From: Actinopolymorpha pittospori | GTDB taxonomy: Bacteria > Actinomycetota > Actinomycetes > Propionibacteriales > Actinopolymorphaceae | NCBI RefSeq assembly: GCF_014873875.1 | Contig: NZ_JADBEM010000001.1 | Span: 5,518,001-5,582,000 of the forward strand | Length of the DNA: 64,000 bases | Direction of reading: 5' to 3' | Part shown: one piece after another, positions 17,921 through 26,765 of the stretch | Numbering within the stretch: the first letter of the stretch is position 1 | Layout of the letters: the number at the start of each line of letters is the position of its first letter | Program-made: the position numbers and the translations under genes | The notes under the pieces: generated by a model | What the model was told of the DNA's origin: nothing | Seen by the model: the letters and a program-made list of their open reading frames with translations, nothing else | Databases searched by the model: none

Positions 17921-19438
17921 ATGCTTATCCCGCTTAACCGACGAGTCGCAGCGGCCGTCGTGGCGGTAGCCCTGACCGGTAGCCTCGCCGCATGCGGCAG
18001 TGACGCCGATGGCGGCGACAAGCCGACCGGCATCACGATGATGTTGCCCTTCTATCAGGAGCAGCCGGAGGCGGCCGACGACCCGAGGTTGAAGAAGCTC
18101 GAGGAGATCACCGGCACCGACATCACGGTGAACTGGGTGCCAGACGCGTCGTACAACGACAAGCTCAACGTCACCCTCGCTGGTGATGGCGAAGATCTGC
18201 CCGAGATCATGGTGGCCTCGAAGACTCCCGGCTTCATCAAGAGCGCCGAGGCCGGCGCCTTCTGGGATCTGACCGACAAGCTCGCCGACTATCCCAACCT
18301 GGCGAACGGCAACCCCGACGTGCATCAGATGGCCAGCGTCAACGGCACGCTGTACGGGATCTACCGCTATCGCGATCCGATGCGGGTCGGCGTGATCGTC
18401 CGCAAGGACTGGCTCGAGAAGGTCGGCATGGAGATGCCGAAGACCACCGGTGACCTGTACGCGGTCGCCAAGGCGTTCACCGAACAGGATCCGGACGGCA
18501 ACGGCAAGGACGACACCACCGGGTTGATCATCCCGAAGTGGCCCGGCTCGATCGGCACCAGCAGTCCGTACGACGTGATCGAGACCTGGTACGGCGCCGG
18601 TAACGGGTGGACCGAACGGAACGGCCAATTGGTTCCGGGCTTCACCACCGAAGAGTTCATCGAGGCGGACAAGTTCATCCGGAAGATGGTGTCCGAAGGC
18701 TTGATCAACAAGGACTTCGCGACCTTGGACTCGGCGACCTGGAACGAACCCTTCTACAACGGTAAGGGCGGCATCATCATCGACGTGCTCGACCGCTCGC
18801 AGCAGCTGTACAACCTGTGGCAGGAGTCCGACCCGGACAACCTGGGTGACTACGTTGAGATCACCGGCCAACTGCGCGGACCCGACGGGCAGCTGTATGC
18901 CTACCCGACCACGGGCTACAACGGCTTCATGGCGATCCCGCGCGGCGGCAACGTGAAGACCGAGGAGGACCTCAACCGGGTCCTGACGTTCCTGGACAAG
19001 CTGAATTCCAAAGAGGCTCAGATCGTCATGAACAACGGGATCGAGGGCACCGATTTCACCCTCGAAGGTGATCTTGCTGTGCCGAAGGACCCCGCCAAGG
19101 AGACCAGCTGGGCTCAGCTTCGCTGCGCCGTCGACGGCTACACCGGGTACGCCGTCAAGTTGGCTACCGAGGCCGAACAGGCCACGTACGACAAGCGGAT
19201 CGGCCTGTGGAAGCAGGATCTGAAGAGTGCCGTCTACAACCCTGGCGCGGCTTACGTGTCGGAGACGTACATATCCCGTGGCGCCCAACTGGACAACATG
19301 ATCGCCGACGCCCGCATAAAGTTCATCGCCGGTCAGATCGATGAGCAAGGGCTGCGCGACGCGATCCAGCAGTGGCGATCCAGTGGCGGCGACGACGTGA
19401 TCAAGGAGACCAACGATCTGTGGAAAGCCGATCAGTGA
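17921..19438 (+). CDS. lplA: LplA-type oligosaccharide-binding lipoprotein
   Basis: 505 residues from ATG 17921, with AAGGAG seven bases upstream. The signal peptide ends in the lipobox LAAC (Cys25), so the mature protein is tethered outside the membrane. It has the extracellular solute-binding family 1 fold. DPDGNGKDDTTG (an EF-hand-like calcium loop) and TTGYNGFMAIPRGGN are LplA hallmarks. It delivers pectic oligosaccharides to LplB/YtcP. Its position after the catabolic genes rather than before the permeases is unusual. Confidence 0.92.
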   Translation: MLIPLNRRVAAAVVAVALTGSLAACGSDADGGDKPTGITMMLPFYQEQPEAADDPRLKKLEEITGTDITVNWVPDASYNDKLNVTLAGDGEDLPEIMVASKTPGFIKSAEAGAFWDLTDKLADYPNLANGNPDVHQMASVNGTLYGIYRYRDPMRVGVIVRKDWLEKVGMEMPKTTGDLYAVAKAFTEQDPDGNGKDDTTGLIIPKWPGSIGTSSPYDVIETWYGAGNGWTERNGQLVPGFTTEEFIEADKFIRKMVSEGLINKDFATLDSATWNEPFYNGKGGIIIDVLDRSQQLYNLWQESDPDNLGDYVEITGQLRGPDGQLYAYPTTGYNGFMAIPRGGNVKTEEDLNRVLTFLDKLNSKEAQIVMNNGIEGTDFTLEGDLAVPKDPAKETSWAQLRCAVDGYTGYAVKLATEAEQATYDKRIGLWKQDLKSAVYNPGAAYVSETYISRGAQLDNMIADARIKFIAGQIDEQGLRDAIQQWRSSGGDDVIKETNDLWKADQ

Positions 19439-22083
19439 TGACCGATGACCTGGCTGTCGACCTGCACTGGCTCGAACCGCCGGCGGGTTCGGTCCCCGGC
19501 GTCACCTGGGGCATGCCGTGGCAGCCCGGTGCGCTGACGGACCCGGCCCAGGCGTCTTTTCATGTCTCGGCCGCAAGCGGCGAGCAACGGCTGGTCGACA
19601 GTTGGGTCACCGCCCGGTGGCCCGACGGATCGATCAAGTGGACCGGGCATGCGATCGGTCGACTCGACCAACCGGCCGACGGCTACCGACTCACGGTGGG
19701 TTCGTTCGCCGGGGGCAGCCCTACCGGCGCACGAGTGTCGGTGGAGCACACCGAAACCACCGTGATTGTCGACACTGGCGCGCTTCGGTTGGAGTTGGCG
19801 CGCCGCGGATCCCAGATCATCACCGCGCTCACCCGATCGGGACGGCTCGTCGGCGCGAACGGACGGCTGATCAGCCTGATCCAGACCACCCCGCCTGACG
19901 AGGAAGCGGTGCGGGTCGACAGAGTCCAGTGCACCGGGCATGTCACCGGCATCAAGGTTGAGCGGCACGGCGACCAACACGCCGTGCTGCGGATCGCTGG
20001 CCACCACGAGGTCCAGTCGGGTACCGCGTCAGGTGAGCTGCCCAGACTGCCGTTCGTGCTCCGGGTCTACGCATATGCCGGTTCGCCGGAGCTGCGGCTG
20101 GTTCACTCGTTCACCTGGGACGGTGACGAGCATCGGCATTTCCTTGCCGGGTTGGGAATCCGGTTCGATGTGCCGATGGTCGACCCTCTGCATGACCGCC
20201 ACGTCCGACTCGCCGGCCCGTCGGGACACTTCCTCACCGAAGCGGTCCGCGGGCTGACCGGGTTGCGGCGCGACCCAGGTGCGGACGTGCGTGCCGCACA
20301 GCTTGCCGGACGATCATGCGGCGACCCGTCGAGGTGGAATCCGGAGGTGGCGAATCGGCTGGGACGCATCCCCGCCTGGGGCGACTACACCTTGGCCCAG
20401 CTCAGCTCGGACGGTTTCACGCTGCGCAAGCGAACCGAGCCGGGCCACGGATGGGTCGACGTCGGCGGCGGCAACCGGTCGGCCGGCTTCGCCTACGCAG
20501 GTGGTGTGAGCGGCGGCATCGGCATCGGGCTGCGGGATTTTTGGCAGTCCTATCCCACTCAGCTCGACATCCGAGGCGCCGCATCGGAGCGGGCCAGCTT
20601 GACGCTCTGGCTGTACTCGCCACAGGCGAACCCCATGGACCTGCGCTTCTATCACGACGGGATGGGCCAGGACGACTATGCCAGCCAGCTCGATGGGCTG
20701 GAAGTCACCTATGAGGACTACGAGCCCGGATTCGGCACACCGTACGGGATTGCACGAACGCATGAGCTGATGTTGGTGGCGTACGACTGCACCCCGTCGG
20801 CGGAGCACCTCACCCGACATGCCGGGCTGACCGAGCTGCAACCACTGCTCGCAACAGATCCGGTGTACCTGCACCGGGTCGGCGTCTTCGGTGACTGGGC
20901 TCCGGTGGATCGCAGCACTCCGGTCCGGGCGACTCTGGAGGACAGGCTGGATCAGTTGTTCGCGTTCTACGCCGGGCAGCGCGAGCAGCGCCGCTGGTAC
21001 GGGTTCTGGCACTACGGCGACATCATGCACAGCTACGACGTCGACAGGCACACCTGGCGCTATGACATCGGCGGCTACGCATGGGACAACTCTGAGCTCT
21101 CACCTGATCTGTGGCTGTGGCAGGCCTATCTGCGCAGTGGTCGCGCCGACGTGTTCCGGTTCGCTGAGGCCTTGACCCGTCACACCGGTGAGGTCGACGT
21201 TTATCACCTCGGCCGGTGGCGCGGGCTCGGCACTCGGCACAACGTGCAGCACTGGGGATGCAGCGCCAAGCAGTTGCGGATCAGCAACGCCGGCTATCGC
21301 CGCATCTTCTACTACCTGACGGCGGACGATCGCGTCGGCGAGCTGCTGGACGAGCTGGTCGACAGCGAGCGGCTGCTCCTCGAGGTCGACCCCAACCGCA
21401 AGGTGCGCGATGACGCCTACCTGCCGGGTGCCGAGACGGCGATGGCGATCGGGCTCGGCACCGACTTCGGCGCGTTGGCGGCGGCCTGGCTGACGGCATG
21501 GGAGCGGACCGGTGACCCGGTGGCTCGGGACAAGCTGCTCAACCCGCTGCGTGACATCGGCGCGCTGCGCTTCGGCTTCCTGACCGGCCAAGCGTTGTAC
21601 GACCTGACCACCGGCCGGTTCGACAGCAGCCGAGAGCAGATCAAGGTCTCACATCTCAACGCGGTGTTCGGCCTGGTCGAGGTGTGCAGCGAGGTGATCG
21701 CGCTGGCCGACCGGTTCGACCTGGACATCGGTGATTTCCGAGCAGCATGGCTGCAGTACTGCCGACTGTTCCTGGCAGACCCGCAGACCCAGCAACGTGA
21801 GGTCGGTCAGCCGCTGGGCGGCCGGAGCCTGATCCAGGGGCATAGCCGGCTGACCGCGTACGCCGCCCGAGCCCTCGGTGACCGGGAGTTGGCTGCGCGT
21901 GCCTGGGCCGAGTTCAACTCGGGTGACAGGATCGGTGAGGAGACATTCCAACTCCAACGCGCCGATAGCCCGAACATGATCACCCCTGCCGACGAGGCGC
22001 CCGGCATCTCCACCAACGGTGCGGCGCAGTTCGCGTTGGCCGCGATGCAGAACCTGGCGCTGATCGGCGATCAGCTACATTGA
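19438..22083 (+). CDS. yetA: YetA/PcRGLX-like exo-rhamnogalacturonan lyase (PL26-type)
   Basis: 881 residues; the ATG overlaps the lplA stop by one base. Residues about 1-90 form the RIFT-barrel-like N-domain (SVPGVTWGMPWQPGALTDPA), followed by a beta-rich middle. A C-terminal alpha-barrel holds WYGFWHYGDIMHSYD, YDIGGYAWDNSE and LGTRHNVQHWGCSAKQ. This is the YetA/PcRGLX architecture. Penicillium PcRGLX (PL26) is an exo-acting lyase on rhamnogalacturonan I. No signal peptide, so it would degrade imported oligomers. In Bacillus, yetA neighbours lplA as it does here. Confidence 0.83.
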   Translation: MTDDLAVDLHWLEPPAGSVPGVTWGMPWQPGALTDPAQASFHVSAASGEQRLVDSWVTARWPDGSIKWTGHAIGRLDQPADGYRLTVGSFAGGSPTGARVSVEHTETTVIVDTGALRLELARRGSQIITALTRSGRLVGANGRLISLIQTTPPDEEAVRVDRVQCTGHVTGIKVERHGDQHAVLRIAGHHEVQSGTASGELPRLPFVLRVYAYAGSPELRLVHSFTWDGDEHRHFLAGLGIRFDVPMVDPLHDRHVRLAGPSGHFLTEAVRGLTGLRRDPGADVRAAQLAGRSCGDPSRWNPEVANRLGRIPAWGDYTLAQLSSDGFTLRKRTEPGHGWVDVGGGNRSAGFAYAGGVSGGIGIGLRDFWQSYPTQLDIRGAASERASLTLWLYSPQANPMDLRFYHDGMGQDDYASQLDGLEVTYEDYEPGFGTPYGIARTHELMLVAYDCTPSAEHLTRHAGLTELQPLLATDPVYLHRVGVFGDWAPVDRSTPVRATLEDRLDQLFAFYAGQREQRRWYGFWHYGDIMHSYDVDRHTWRYDIGGYAWDNSELSPDLWLWQAYLRSGRADVFRFAEALTRHTGEVDVYHLGRWRGLGTRHNVQHWGCSAKQLRISNAGYRRIFYYLTADDRVGELLDELVDSERLLLEVDPNRKVRDDAYLPGAETAMAIGLGTDFGALAAAWLTAWERTGDPVARDKLLNPLRDIGALRFGFLTGQALYDLTTGRFDSSREQIKVSHLNAVFGLVEVCSEVIALADRFDLDIGDFRAAWLQYCRLFLADPQTQQREVGQPLGGRSLIQGHSRLTAYAARALGDRELAARAWAEFNSGDRIGEETFQLQRADSPNMITPADEAPGISTNGAAQFALAAMQNLALIGDQLH

Positions 22084-22180
22084 CGACTGGGATACCCACA
22101 CGACCCAAGCCGGTTGTGTCGGCAACCCTGGTCACGCCTACCTGACCAGCGAGGTGTGCCAGATGCTCGGGCAGCCCTGA
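22076..22180 (+). pseudogene. possible 3' end of a lost gene
   Basis: In a frame different from yetA and overlapping its last codons, a 34-codon stretch reads IDDWDTHTTQAGCVGNPGHA, then YLTSEVCQMLGQP and a stop. Its amino-acid composition looks like the tail of a secreted hydrolase, but I cannot identify it. It may be chance. Confidence 0.25.
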
Positions 22181-22189
22181 CGCGGGTCA

Positions 22190-22309
22190 GGGCAACTGGC
22201 GTGTCGACCGCCCCGGACAGGGCGCCGGCGTCGCCGGCGCGGGACCATTCGATGACGTGGGAGGAGCACAAGCCCTCCCGGCGCAGGATCGCGTCCTTCT
22301 CACCGTTAG
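22190..22309 (-). pseudogene. IS3-family OrfA remnant, downstream half
   Basis: The minus strand reads NGEKDAILRREGLCSSHVIE then WSRAGDAGALSG, the conserved OrfA signature of IS3-type transposases. The fragment is cut at 22309 by the IS1380-type element; its upstream half continues at 24066. The 3' side drifts out of homology near 22190. Confidence 0.72.
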
Positions 22310-24065
22310 CCTCGGCTATTCACGTGGGTCGGCGGCACGGGGTCTAAATGCGGCGGAGTGCCTTGCCTGTAAGGAAGAATCGGTGTTTGAGGACAACGAT
22401 CTTTCTCGCAGAAAGGCACTCCGTAGGTGAAGCGTAGCAAGGGTTCGTCGGGTGGGAAGAAGGCACGCCGAGGCAAGGATGGTTCGGCTGGCGGCAGGGG
22501 TGGCGTGGCTGGGCCGCGGTTTCGGGTCAGCTCGGATGGGCACGGGTTGGCCTCGCATGCGGGTGTGTCGATGCTGCGCGAGCTCGCTGAGTTCGTGGGT
22601 CTGACCAGGTTCGTCACCCAGGCGTTGGCTGACACGTATCGGGGCCCGTGGCTTCACTCCCCGGGGCAGGTGTTCGCTGATCAGGCGTGTGCGATCGCCG
22701 ATGGGGCGACGTCGACGTCGGGGATCGCGGTGTTGCGGGACCGCCCGCAACTGCACGGGGCGGTGGCCAGTCAGCCGACCGTGTGGCGGCTGGTCGACAG
22801 GATCGATGAACAGCATCTGGGGCTGGTGCGCCAGGCGCGGGCGAAGGCGCGTGAGCGGGCCTGGCAGGCGGGAGCGGCCCCGGACCTGGAGGCCACCGGT
22901 GGGTATCTGCACATCGACTTCGATGCCACGATCACCATCGCTCACAGCGAGAAGTCCGGCGCTGCACCGACCTGGAAGAAGAGCTTCGGGTTCCATCCGC
23001 TGCACTCCTATCTGGACCGGCCCGAGATCTCCGGCGGGGAGTCGCTGGCTGGGATCCTTCGGCCCGGAAACGCCGGGTCGAACACCATCGCCGACCACAA
23101 GACACTGCTGGACCTGACCCTTGAAGCGCTCCCGGAGTCCTACCGGCCTGGCGTCGACGGTGCGCCGGAGATCCTGATCCGGGCCGATGCGGCCGGGGCG
23201 ACCTACGACTTCGCCGCCTACTGCCGGCAGAAACACTGCGAGTTCAGCTTCTCCACCGAGTCGACCCCCACCTATGTGGGGATCGCCGACGCGGTGGACG
23301 AGCAGCTGTGGGCGACCGCGATCGAAGACGACGGGATCCGTGACGGTGCCATGGTGTTCGAAGCCACACACTGTGTGGATCTGTCGAAGTGGCCGCAAGG
23401 CACCCGGCTGATCCTACGCAAGGAACGCCCGCATCCGGGCGCCCAACTCCAACTGCACAACACCACCAGTGACGGGATGCGGCTGACCGCGTTCATCACC
23501 GACACCCCGGCCCGTGTAGTCCCCCACCAGATCCAGGGACTGGAGCTACGACACCGCCAGCACGCCCACGTCGAAGCACGGATCAAAGACTCCGGCCACC
23601 TCGGCCTGGGCAACCTGCCGCTGGACGCGTTCTGCCACAACCAGGCCTGGTTCGAGATAGCGCTCGCCGCCGCGGATCTGATCAGCTGGGCGAAACTGCT
23701 CGGCTTCAAAGACCACCCCGGGATCGCCAAAGCCACACCCGAAACCTTCCGCTACAAAGTCCTACACGTCGCCGGAAAAATCGTCTCCACCGCCCGACAG
23801 CTGTATCTGAAACTGGACTCTTCCTGGACCCCCAGCCCCGCGATCGAGAAAGGCTGGACGCGCATCCGTACGGCCTTCGGCTAACACCCGCCGTCCCTGA
23901 CCACCTCGCGAGCCGCAGAAACGGAGACCCGCAAACCCCCACTGAACAACAACAACCGGCGCCCAGCCGCCGGGCGCGCCAGCCTACCCGCAAGCAGCTT
24001 TCACAACCACGCAAGCCCAAACAAGAATCCATCACCACTAGATCAATTTCCGTGAATAGTTGAGG
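22310..24065 (+). mobile_element. IS1380-family insertion sequence, type A
   Basis: 1756 bp. The left end CCTCGGCTATTCACG (22310-22324) and the right end CGTGAATAGTTGAGG (24051-24065) are 13/15 complementary terminal repeats. TTAG directly flanks both ends (22306-22309 and 24066-24069), the 4-bp target duplication expected for the family. It is inserted inside an IS3 OrfA remnant. GGAGTGCCTT and AAGGCACTCC form an inverted pair just before the transposase start. Confidence 0.88.
22427..23884 (+). CDS. IS1380-family transposase, type A
   Basis: 485 residues. A basic glycine-rich N-terminus (KRSKGSSGGKKARRGKDG) precedes an IS4-superfamily DDE core. The first aspartate lies in YLHIDFDATITIAHSEKSG, the second in ILIRADAAGATYDF, and a C-terminal region with HAHVEARIKDSGHLGLGNLP carries the glutamate. 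The full-length frame suggests an active element. It is distinct from the type B transposases at 24719 and 44324. Confidence 0.9.
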   Translation: MKRSKGSSGGKKARRGKDGSAGGRGGVAGPRFRVSSDGHGLASHAGVSMLRELAEFVGLTRFVTQALADTYRGPWLHSPGQVFADQACAIADGATSTSGIAVLRDRPQLHGAVASQPTVWRLVDRIDEQHLGLVRQARAKARERAWQAGAAPDLEATGGYLHIDFDATITIAHSEKSGAAPTWKKSFGFHPLHSYLDRPEISGGESLAGILRPGNAGSNTIADHKTLLDLTLEALPESYRPGVDGAPEILIRADAAGATYDFAAYCRQKHCEFSFSTESTPTYVGIADAVDEQLWATAIEDDGIRDGAMVFEATHCVDLSKWPQGTRLILRKERPHPGAQLQLHNTTSDGMRLTAFITDTPARVVPHQIQGLELRHRQHAHVEARIKDSGHLGLGNLPLDAFCHNQAWFEIALAAADLISWAKLLGFKDHPGIAKATPETFRYKVLHVAGKIVSTARQLYLKLDSSWTPSPAIEKGWTRIRTAFG

Positions 24066-24112
24066 TTAGGCGCACTTTCGTACTCGGCGATGATCATCAG
24101 CTTTACCCCGCG
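24066..24112 (-). pseudogene. IS3-family OrfA remnant, upstream half
   Basis: The minus strand reads GVKLMIIAEYESAPN. When the IS1380 element and one TTAG copy are removed, this joins exactly in frame to NGEKDAILRREG at 22309. Its 5' side abuts the truncated SWIM gene. Confidence 0.68.
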
Positions 24113-24599
24113 CTGAACACACGCCGCGACGGTCGACGGTCCAGCCGGGGATTGGAGACCAGGGTCCGCTGCACCTGGCCGTTGGTCTGGACGAAGTAGC
24201 AGTCTCGATGCTGGCCGGCACTGCCGTCGAGCACAGGGTGAAGCTTCCGCATCGGTGGTTGAAGGGATTCGCTGAGGTGCAGGTGGTAGCGGCTGCCATG
24301 GCGCCGCGGGTGGAGTTGGCTCCGGTCGAGGCGCGGCGCTTTCTGCAGTCCCTGCGCCGTAGCCAGGGACGGGGTCAGACGTGGGCTGTGCCGACCGGTC
24401 GAGGGCTCCGCCTCACTACTCGTCCGAGCTCCGGTGCTGTCTGCGTGTCGGGCCCGGAACGGCTGCACTTCCTGAACGCCATGTCGCGCTACTGTCGCGG
24501 ACTGACCGTGTACGGCCTACCCGTCTCGGATGGCAGGCTGCCGACGTCGAGTGCTTGGCAGCTGATGCTGGATGATGCCGCGCTGGTCGTGGTGCTTAG
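24094..24599 (+). pseudogene. SWIM zinc-finger protein gene, 5' fragment
   Basis: The frame gives GPLHLAVGLDEVAVSMLAGT, PHRWLKGFAEVQVVAAAMAP, RRFLQSLRRSQG, GRGLRLTTRPSSGAVCVSGP and LDDAALVVVLS. This is the N-terminal part of an actinobacterial SWIM-domain protein. The true start is lost at the junction with the IS3 remnant near 24110. It is interrupted at 24599 by an IS1380-type element; the CTTAG at 24595-24599 is repeated at 26274. Deleting the element and one CTTAG restores VVVLSPEVTPGFSGEGGV with no frame change. Confidence 0.8.
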
Positions 24600-24648
24600 C
24601 CTCAATCCGTGGACCGGGTGAGTGGGCCCTCGGCGCGGTAGCAGGGAA

Positions 24649-24714
24649 AGTGCCTTCTGGATCGGGAGAATCTGGAGTGTCGAAGTCCTGATCCAACCCG
24701 ATCCAAAAGGCACT
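24649..24714 (+). promoter_or_regulatory. stem-loop ahead of IS1380-B transposase start
   Basis: AGTGCCTTCTGGATCGGG (24649-24666) and CCCGATCCAAAAGGCACT (24697-24714) form a long imperfect stem ending 4 bp before the GTG start. In read-through mRNA it would mask the ribosome site, a known way for IS elements to limit transposase expression. The same structure occurs at 44254-44319. Confidence 0.65.
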
Positions 24715-24718
24715 GGTA

Positions 24719-26134
24719 GTGAAGTTACCGTATGGGTGGTCGCGTGCGAGGCCGGTGTTCGATGATCCGAATCTGGTGTCGTGTGCGGGCTTGGTGCCGG
24801 TGATGGCGCTGGCTGAGCGGGCGGGCCTGTCGGAGTTGGTCTCCAGCCGTGTCGCGATCCGGACCACGACGGTGAGGTCGGCGGCGGTGAACCCGGCGGG
24901 CAAGCTGACTTCGATCGTCGCGGGGATGGCTGCCGGCGCGGACTGTATCGATGATCTGGATGTGATCCGCTCTGGTGGGATGCGTCGGCTGTTCGGCGGG
25001 GTGTATGCGCCGGCGACGTTGGGTCAGTTTCTGCGGGAGTTCACCCACGGCCACTGCATGCAGCTGGCATCGGTCGCCCGGGCGCACCTGGTCGGTCTTG
25101 TTCAGGCCAGCGGGCTGCTCCCCGGCATTGAGGATCAGGTGTTCATCGACATCGACTCACTGCTGCGCCCGGTTTATGGGCACGCCAAACAGGGCGGGAG
25201 TTTCGGGCACACCAAGATCGCCGGCCGGCAGGTGCTGCGCCGGGGCTTGTCACCGCTGGCGACCACGATCAGCACAACCCAGGGGGCGCCGGTGGTGGCT
25301 GGGATCCGGCTCCGCGCCGGGCGGGCCGCCTCGGGCAAGGGTGCGGCGAGCATGGTGGCCGAGGCGATCGCCACCGCCCGTGTCGCCGGCGCCAGTGGGG
25401 AGATCTTGGTGCGGGGCGATTCGGCGTATGGCAACCACGCCGTGGTCGCCGCGTGTGTGAAAGCAGGGGCGCGGTTCTCGGTGGTGCTGACCAAGAACCC
25501 GGCAGTGACCGCTGCGATCGCCTCCATCCCCGACGACGCCTGGACCCCGGTGCACTACCCCGGCGCGGTCACCGATCCCGACACCGGTGAGTTGATCTCC
25601 GACGCCGAGGTCGCCGAGACGGAGTTCACCGCGTTCACCTCCACCAAACACCCGGTCACCGCCCGGCTGGTCGTGCGCAGGGTCCGTGACCGAGCCCACG
25701 ACCAGGCCGGCGATCAGGAGCTGTTCCCGGTATGGCGTCACCACCCGTTCTTCACCAACAACACCGAACCCACAGCCGATGCTGACATCACCCACCGTCG
25801 GCACGCGATCATCGAAACCGTGTTCGCCGATCTGATCGACGGGCCGTTGGCTCATCTACCCTCAGGACAGTTCGCCGCCAACAGCGCCTGGGCCATCTGC
25901 GCAGCCATCACCCACAACCTGCTCCGCGCCGCCGGCACCCTCACCAGCCCCCGCCACGCCACCGCCCGCGGCGCGACGCTTCGCCGCCACATCGTCACCG
26001 TCCCCGACAGAATCGCCCGCCCACAGCGCCGGCCCGTCCTGCACCTACCCGAGCACTGGCCCTGGGCGGAACAGTGGAACACCCTTTGGCACAACGTGTT
26101 CCGCCCCGCAACCGGCCCACCACGCGTCGCCTGA
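24719..26134 (+). CDS. IS1380-family transposase, type B copy 1
   Basis: 471 residues from GTG 24719. The DDE core has QVFIDIDSLLRPVYGHAKQG (first Asp), EILVRGDSAYGNHAVVAA (second Asp), and a HAIIETVFADLIDGPLAHLP region with the glutamate. By eye it differs from copy 2 at fewer than 20 positions, so the two are a recent family expansion. Both frames are intact. Confidence 0.92.
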   Translation: MKLPYGWSRARPVFDDPNLVSCAGLVPVMALAERAGLSELVSSRVAIRTTTVRSAAVNPAGKLTSIVAGMAAGADCIDDLDVIRSGGMRRLFGGVYAPATLGQFLREFTHGHCMQLASVARAHLVGLVQASGLLPGIEDQVFIDIDSLLRPVYGHAKQGGSFGHTKIAGRQVLRRGLSPLATTISTTQGAPVVAGIRLRAGRAASGKGAASMVAEAIATARVAGASGEILVRGDSAYGNHAVVAACVKAGARFSVVLTKNPAVTAAIASIPDDAWTPVHYPGAVTDPDTGELISDAEVAETEFTAFTSTKHPVTARLVVRRVRDRAHDQAGDQELFPVWRHHPFFTNNTEPTADADITHRRHAIIETVFADLIDGPLAHLPSGQFAANSAWAICAAITHNLLRAAGTLTSPRHATARGATLRRHIVTVPDRIARPQRRPVLHLPEHWPWAEQWNTLWHNVFRPATGPPRVA

Positions 26135-26273
26135 AACTACCCACCCGCCACCAAGGCCCGACCGGAGACCAAAGGAAAGCTGGGCAGACCAGCAGCCCCC
26201 GCCTGCCCACCCACCACCAACCACGAGCGACCCGCAACCAAAACCATCAACCCAGCGAGTCCACGGATTGAGG

Positions 26274-26765
26274 CTTAGTCCTGAGGTGACGCCCGGCTTC
26301 AGCGGCGAGGGTGGCGTACTCAAGGACCTTGCGGACGAGCAGGCGATCGGTGACGCGGACCTGCTCGCCGTTCATCTGGGCTGGGAACCAAGACTGGATC
26401 CGGTTCAGTTGTCGGCCTCCAGTGGGCTCGGGCTTGATCGGGTCCTGCGTGCCCTCGTCTGTCTTGGTGGGGCCGGCCGGGTTGGTTTTGACCTCGCGGC
26501 GTCGAGCTATTTTCACCGGGAGCTGCCGTATGACAGCGACATGATTCGGGGCATGCACCCCCGGCTTCGTGAGGCCAGCGCACTCGCCGAGGTCGGCGCG
26601 GTGCGTCGCGTGCGAGGGGGATTCGAGGTGAAGACGGAGGTGACCCATCGGGTCCGGTTGGACCGCAGCCCGCCGACGTGTACCTGCCGATGGTGGGGCA
26701 AGCACCAGGGACAACGCGGTCCCTGCAAGCATGTGCTGGCTGCCGAGCTGATCGAGGGGTCATGA
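26274..26765 (+). pseudogene. SWIM zinc-finger protein gene, 3' fragment
   Basis: Continues the gene broken at 24599: LSPEVTPGFSGEGGVLKDLA, then SYFHRELPYDSDMIRGMHPR, ending with the SWIM zinc ligands CTCRWWGKHQGQRGPCKHVL (CXC...CXH). It overlaps the next gene by 4 bp (ATGA), so the two were translationally coupled. A truncated protein starting at an internal codon could still carry the zinc finger. SWIM domains bind DNA or protein. Confidence 0.8.

Larger units (their letters stand above)
24600..26273 (+). mobile_element. IS1380-family insertion sequence, type B copy 1
   Basis: 1674 bp. The 15-bp perfect terminal repeats are CCTCAATCCGTGGAC (24600-24614) and its complement ending at 26273. 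The 5-bp direct repeat CTTAG flanks it (24595-24599, 26274-26278). A second copy of identical length lies at 44205-45878. It interrupts the SWIM gene. Confidence 0.93.

Noticed and set aside
17777-19348. 523-codon minus-strand frame opposite lplA
   Set aside because: Mirror of a strongly supported lipoprotein gene with its own ribosome site; the antisense frame follows codon bias only.
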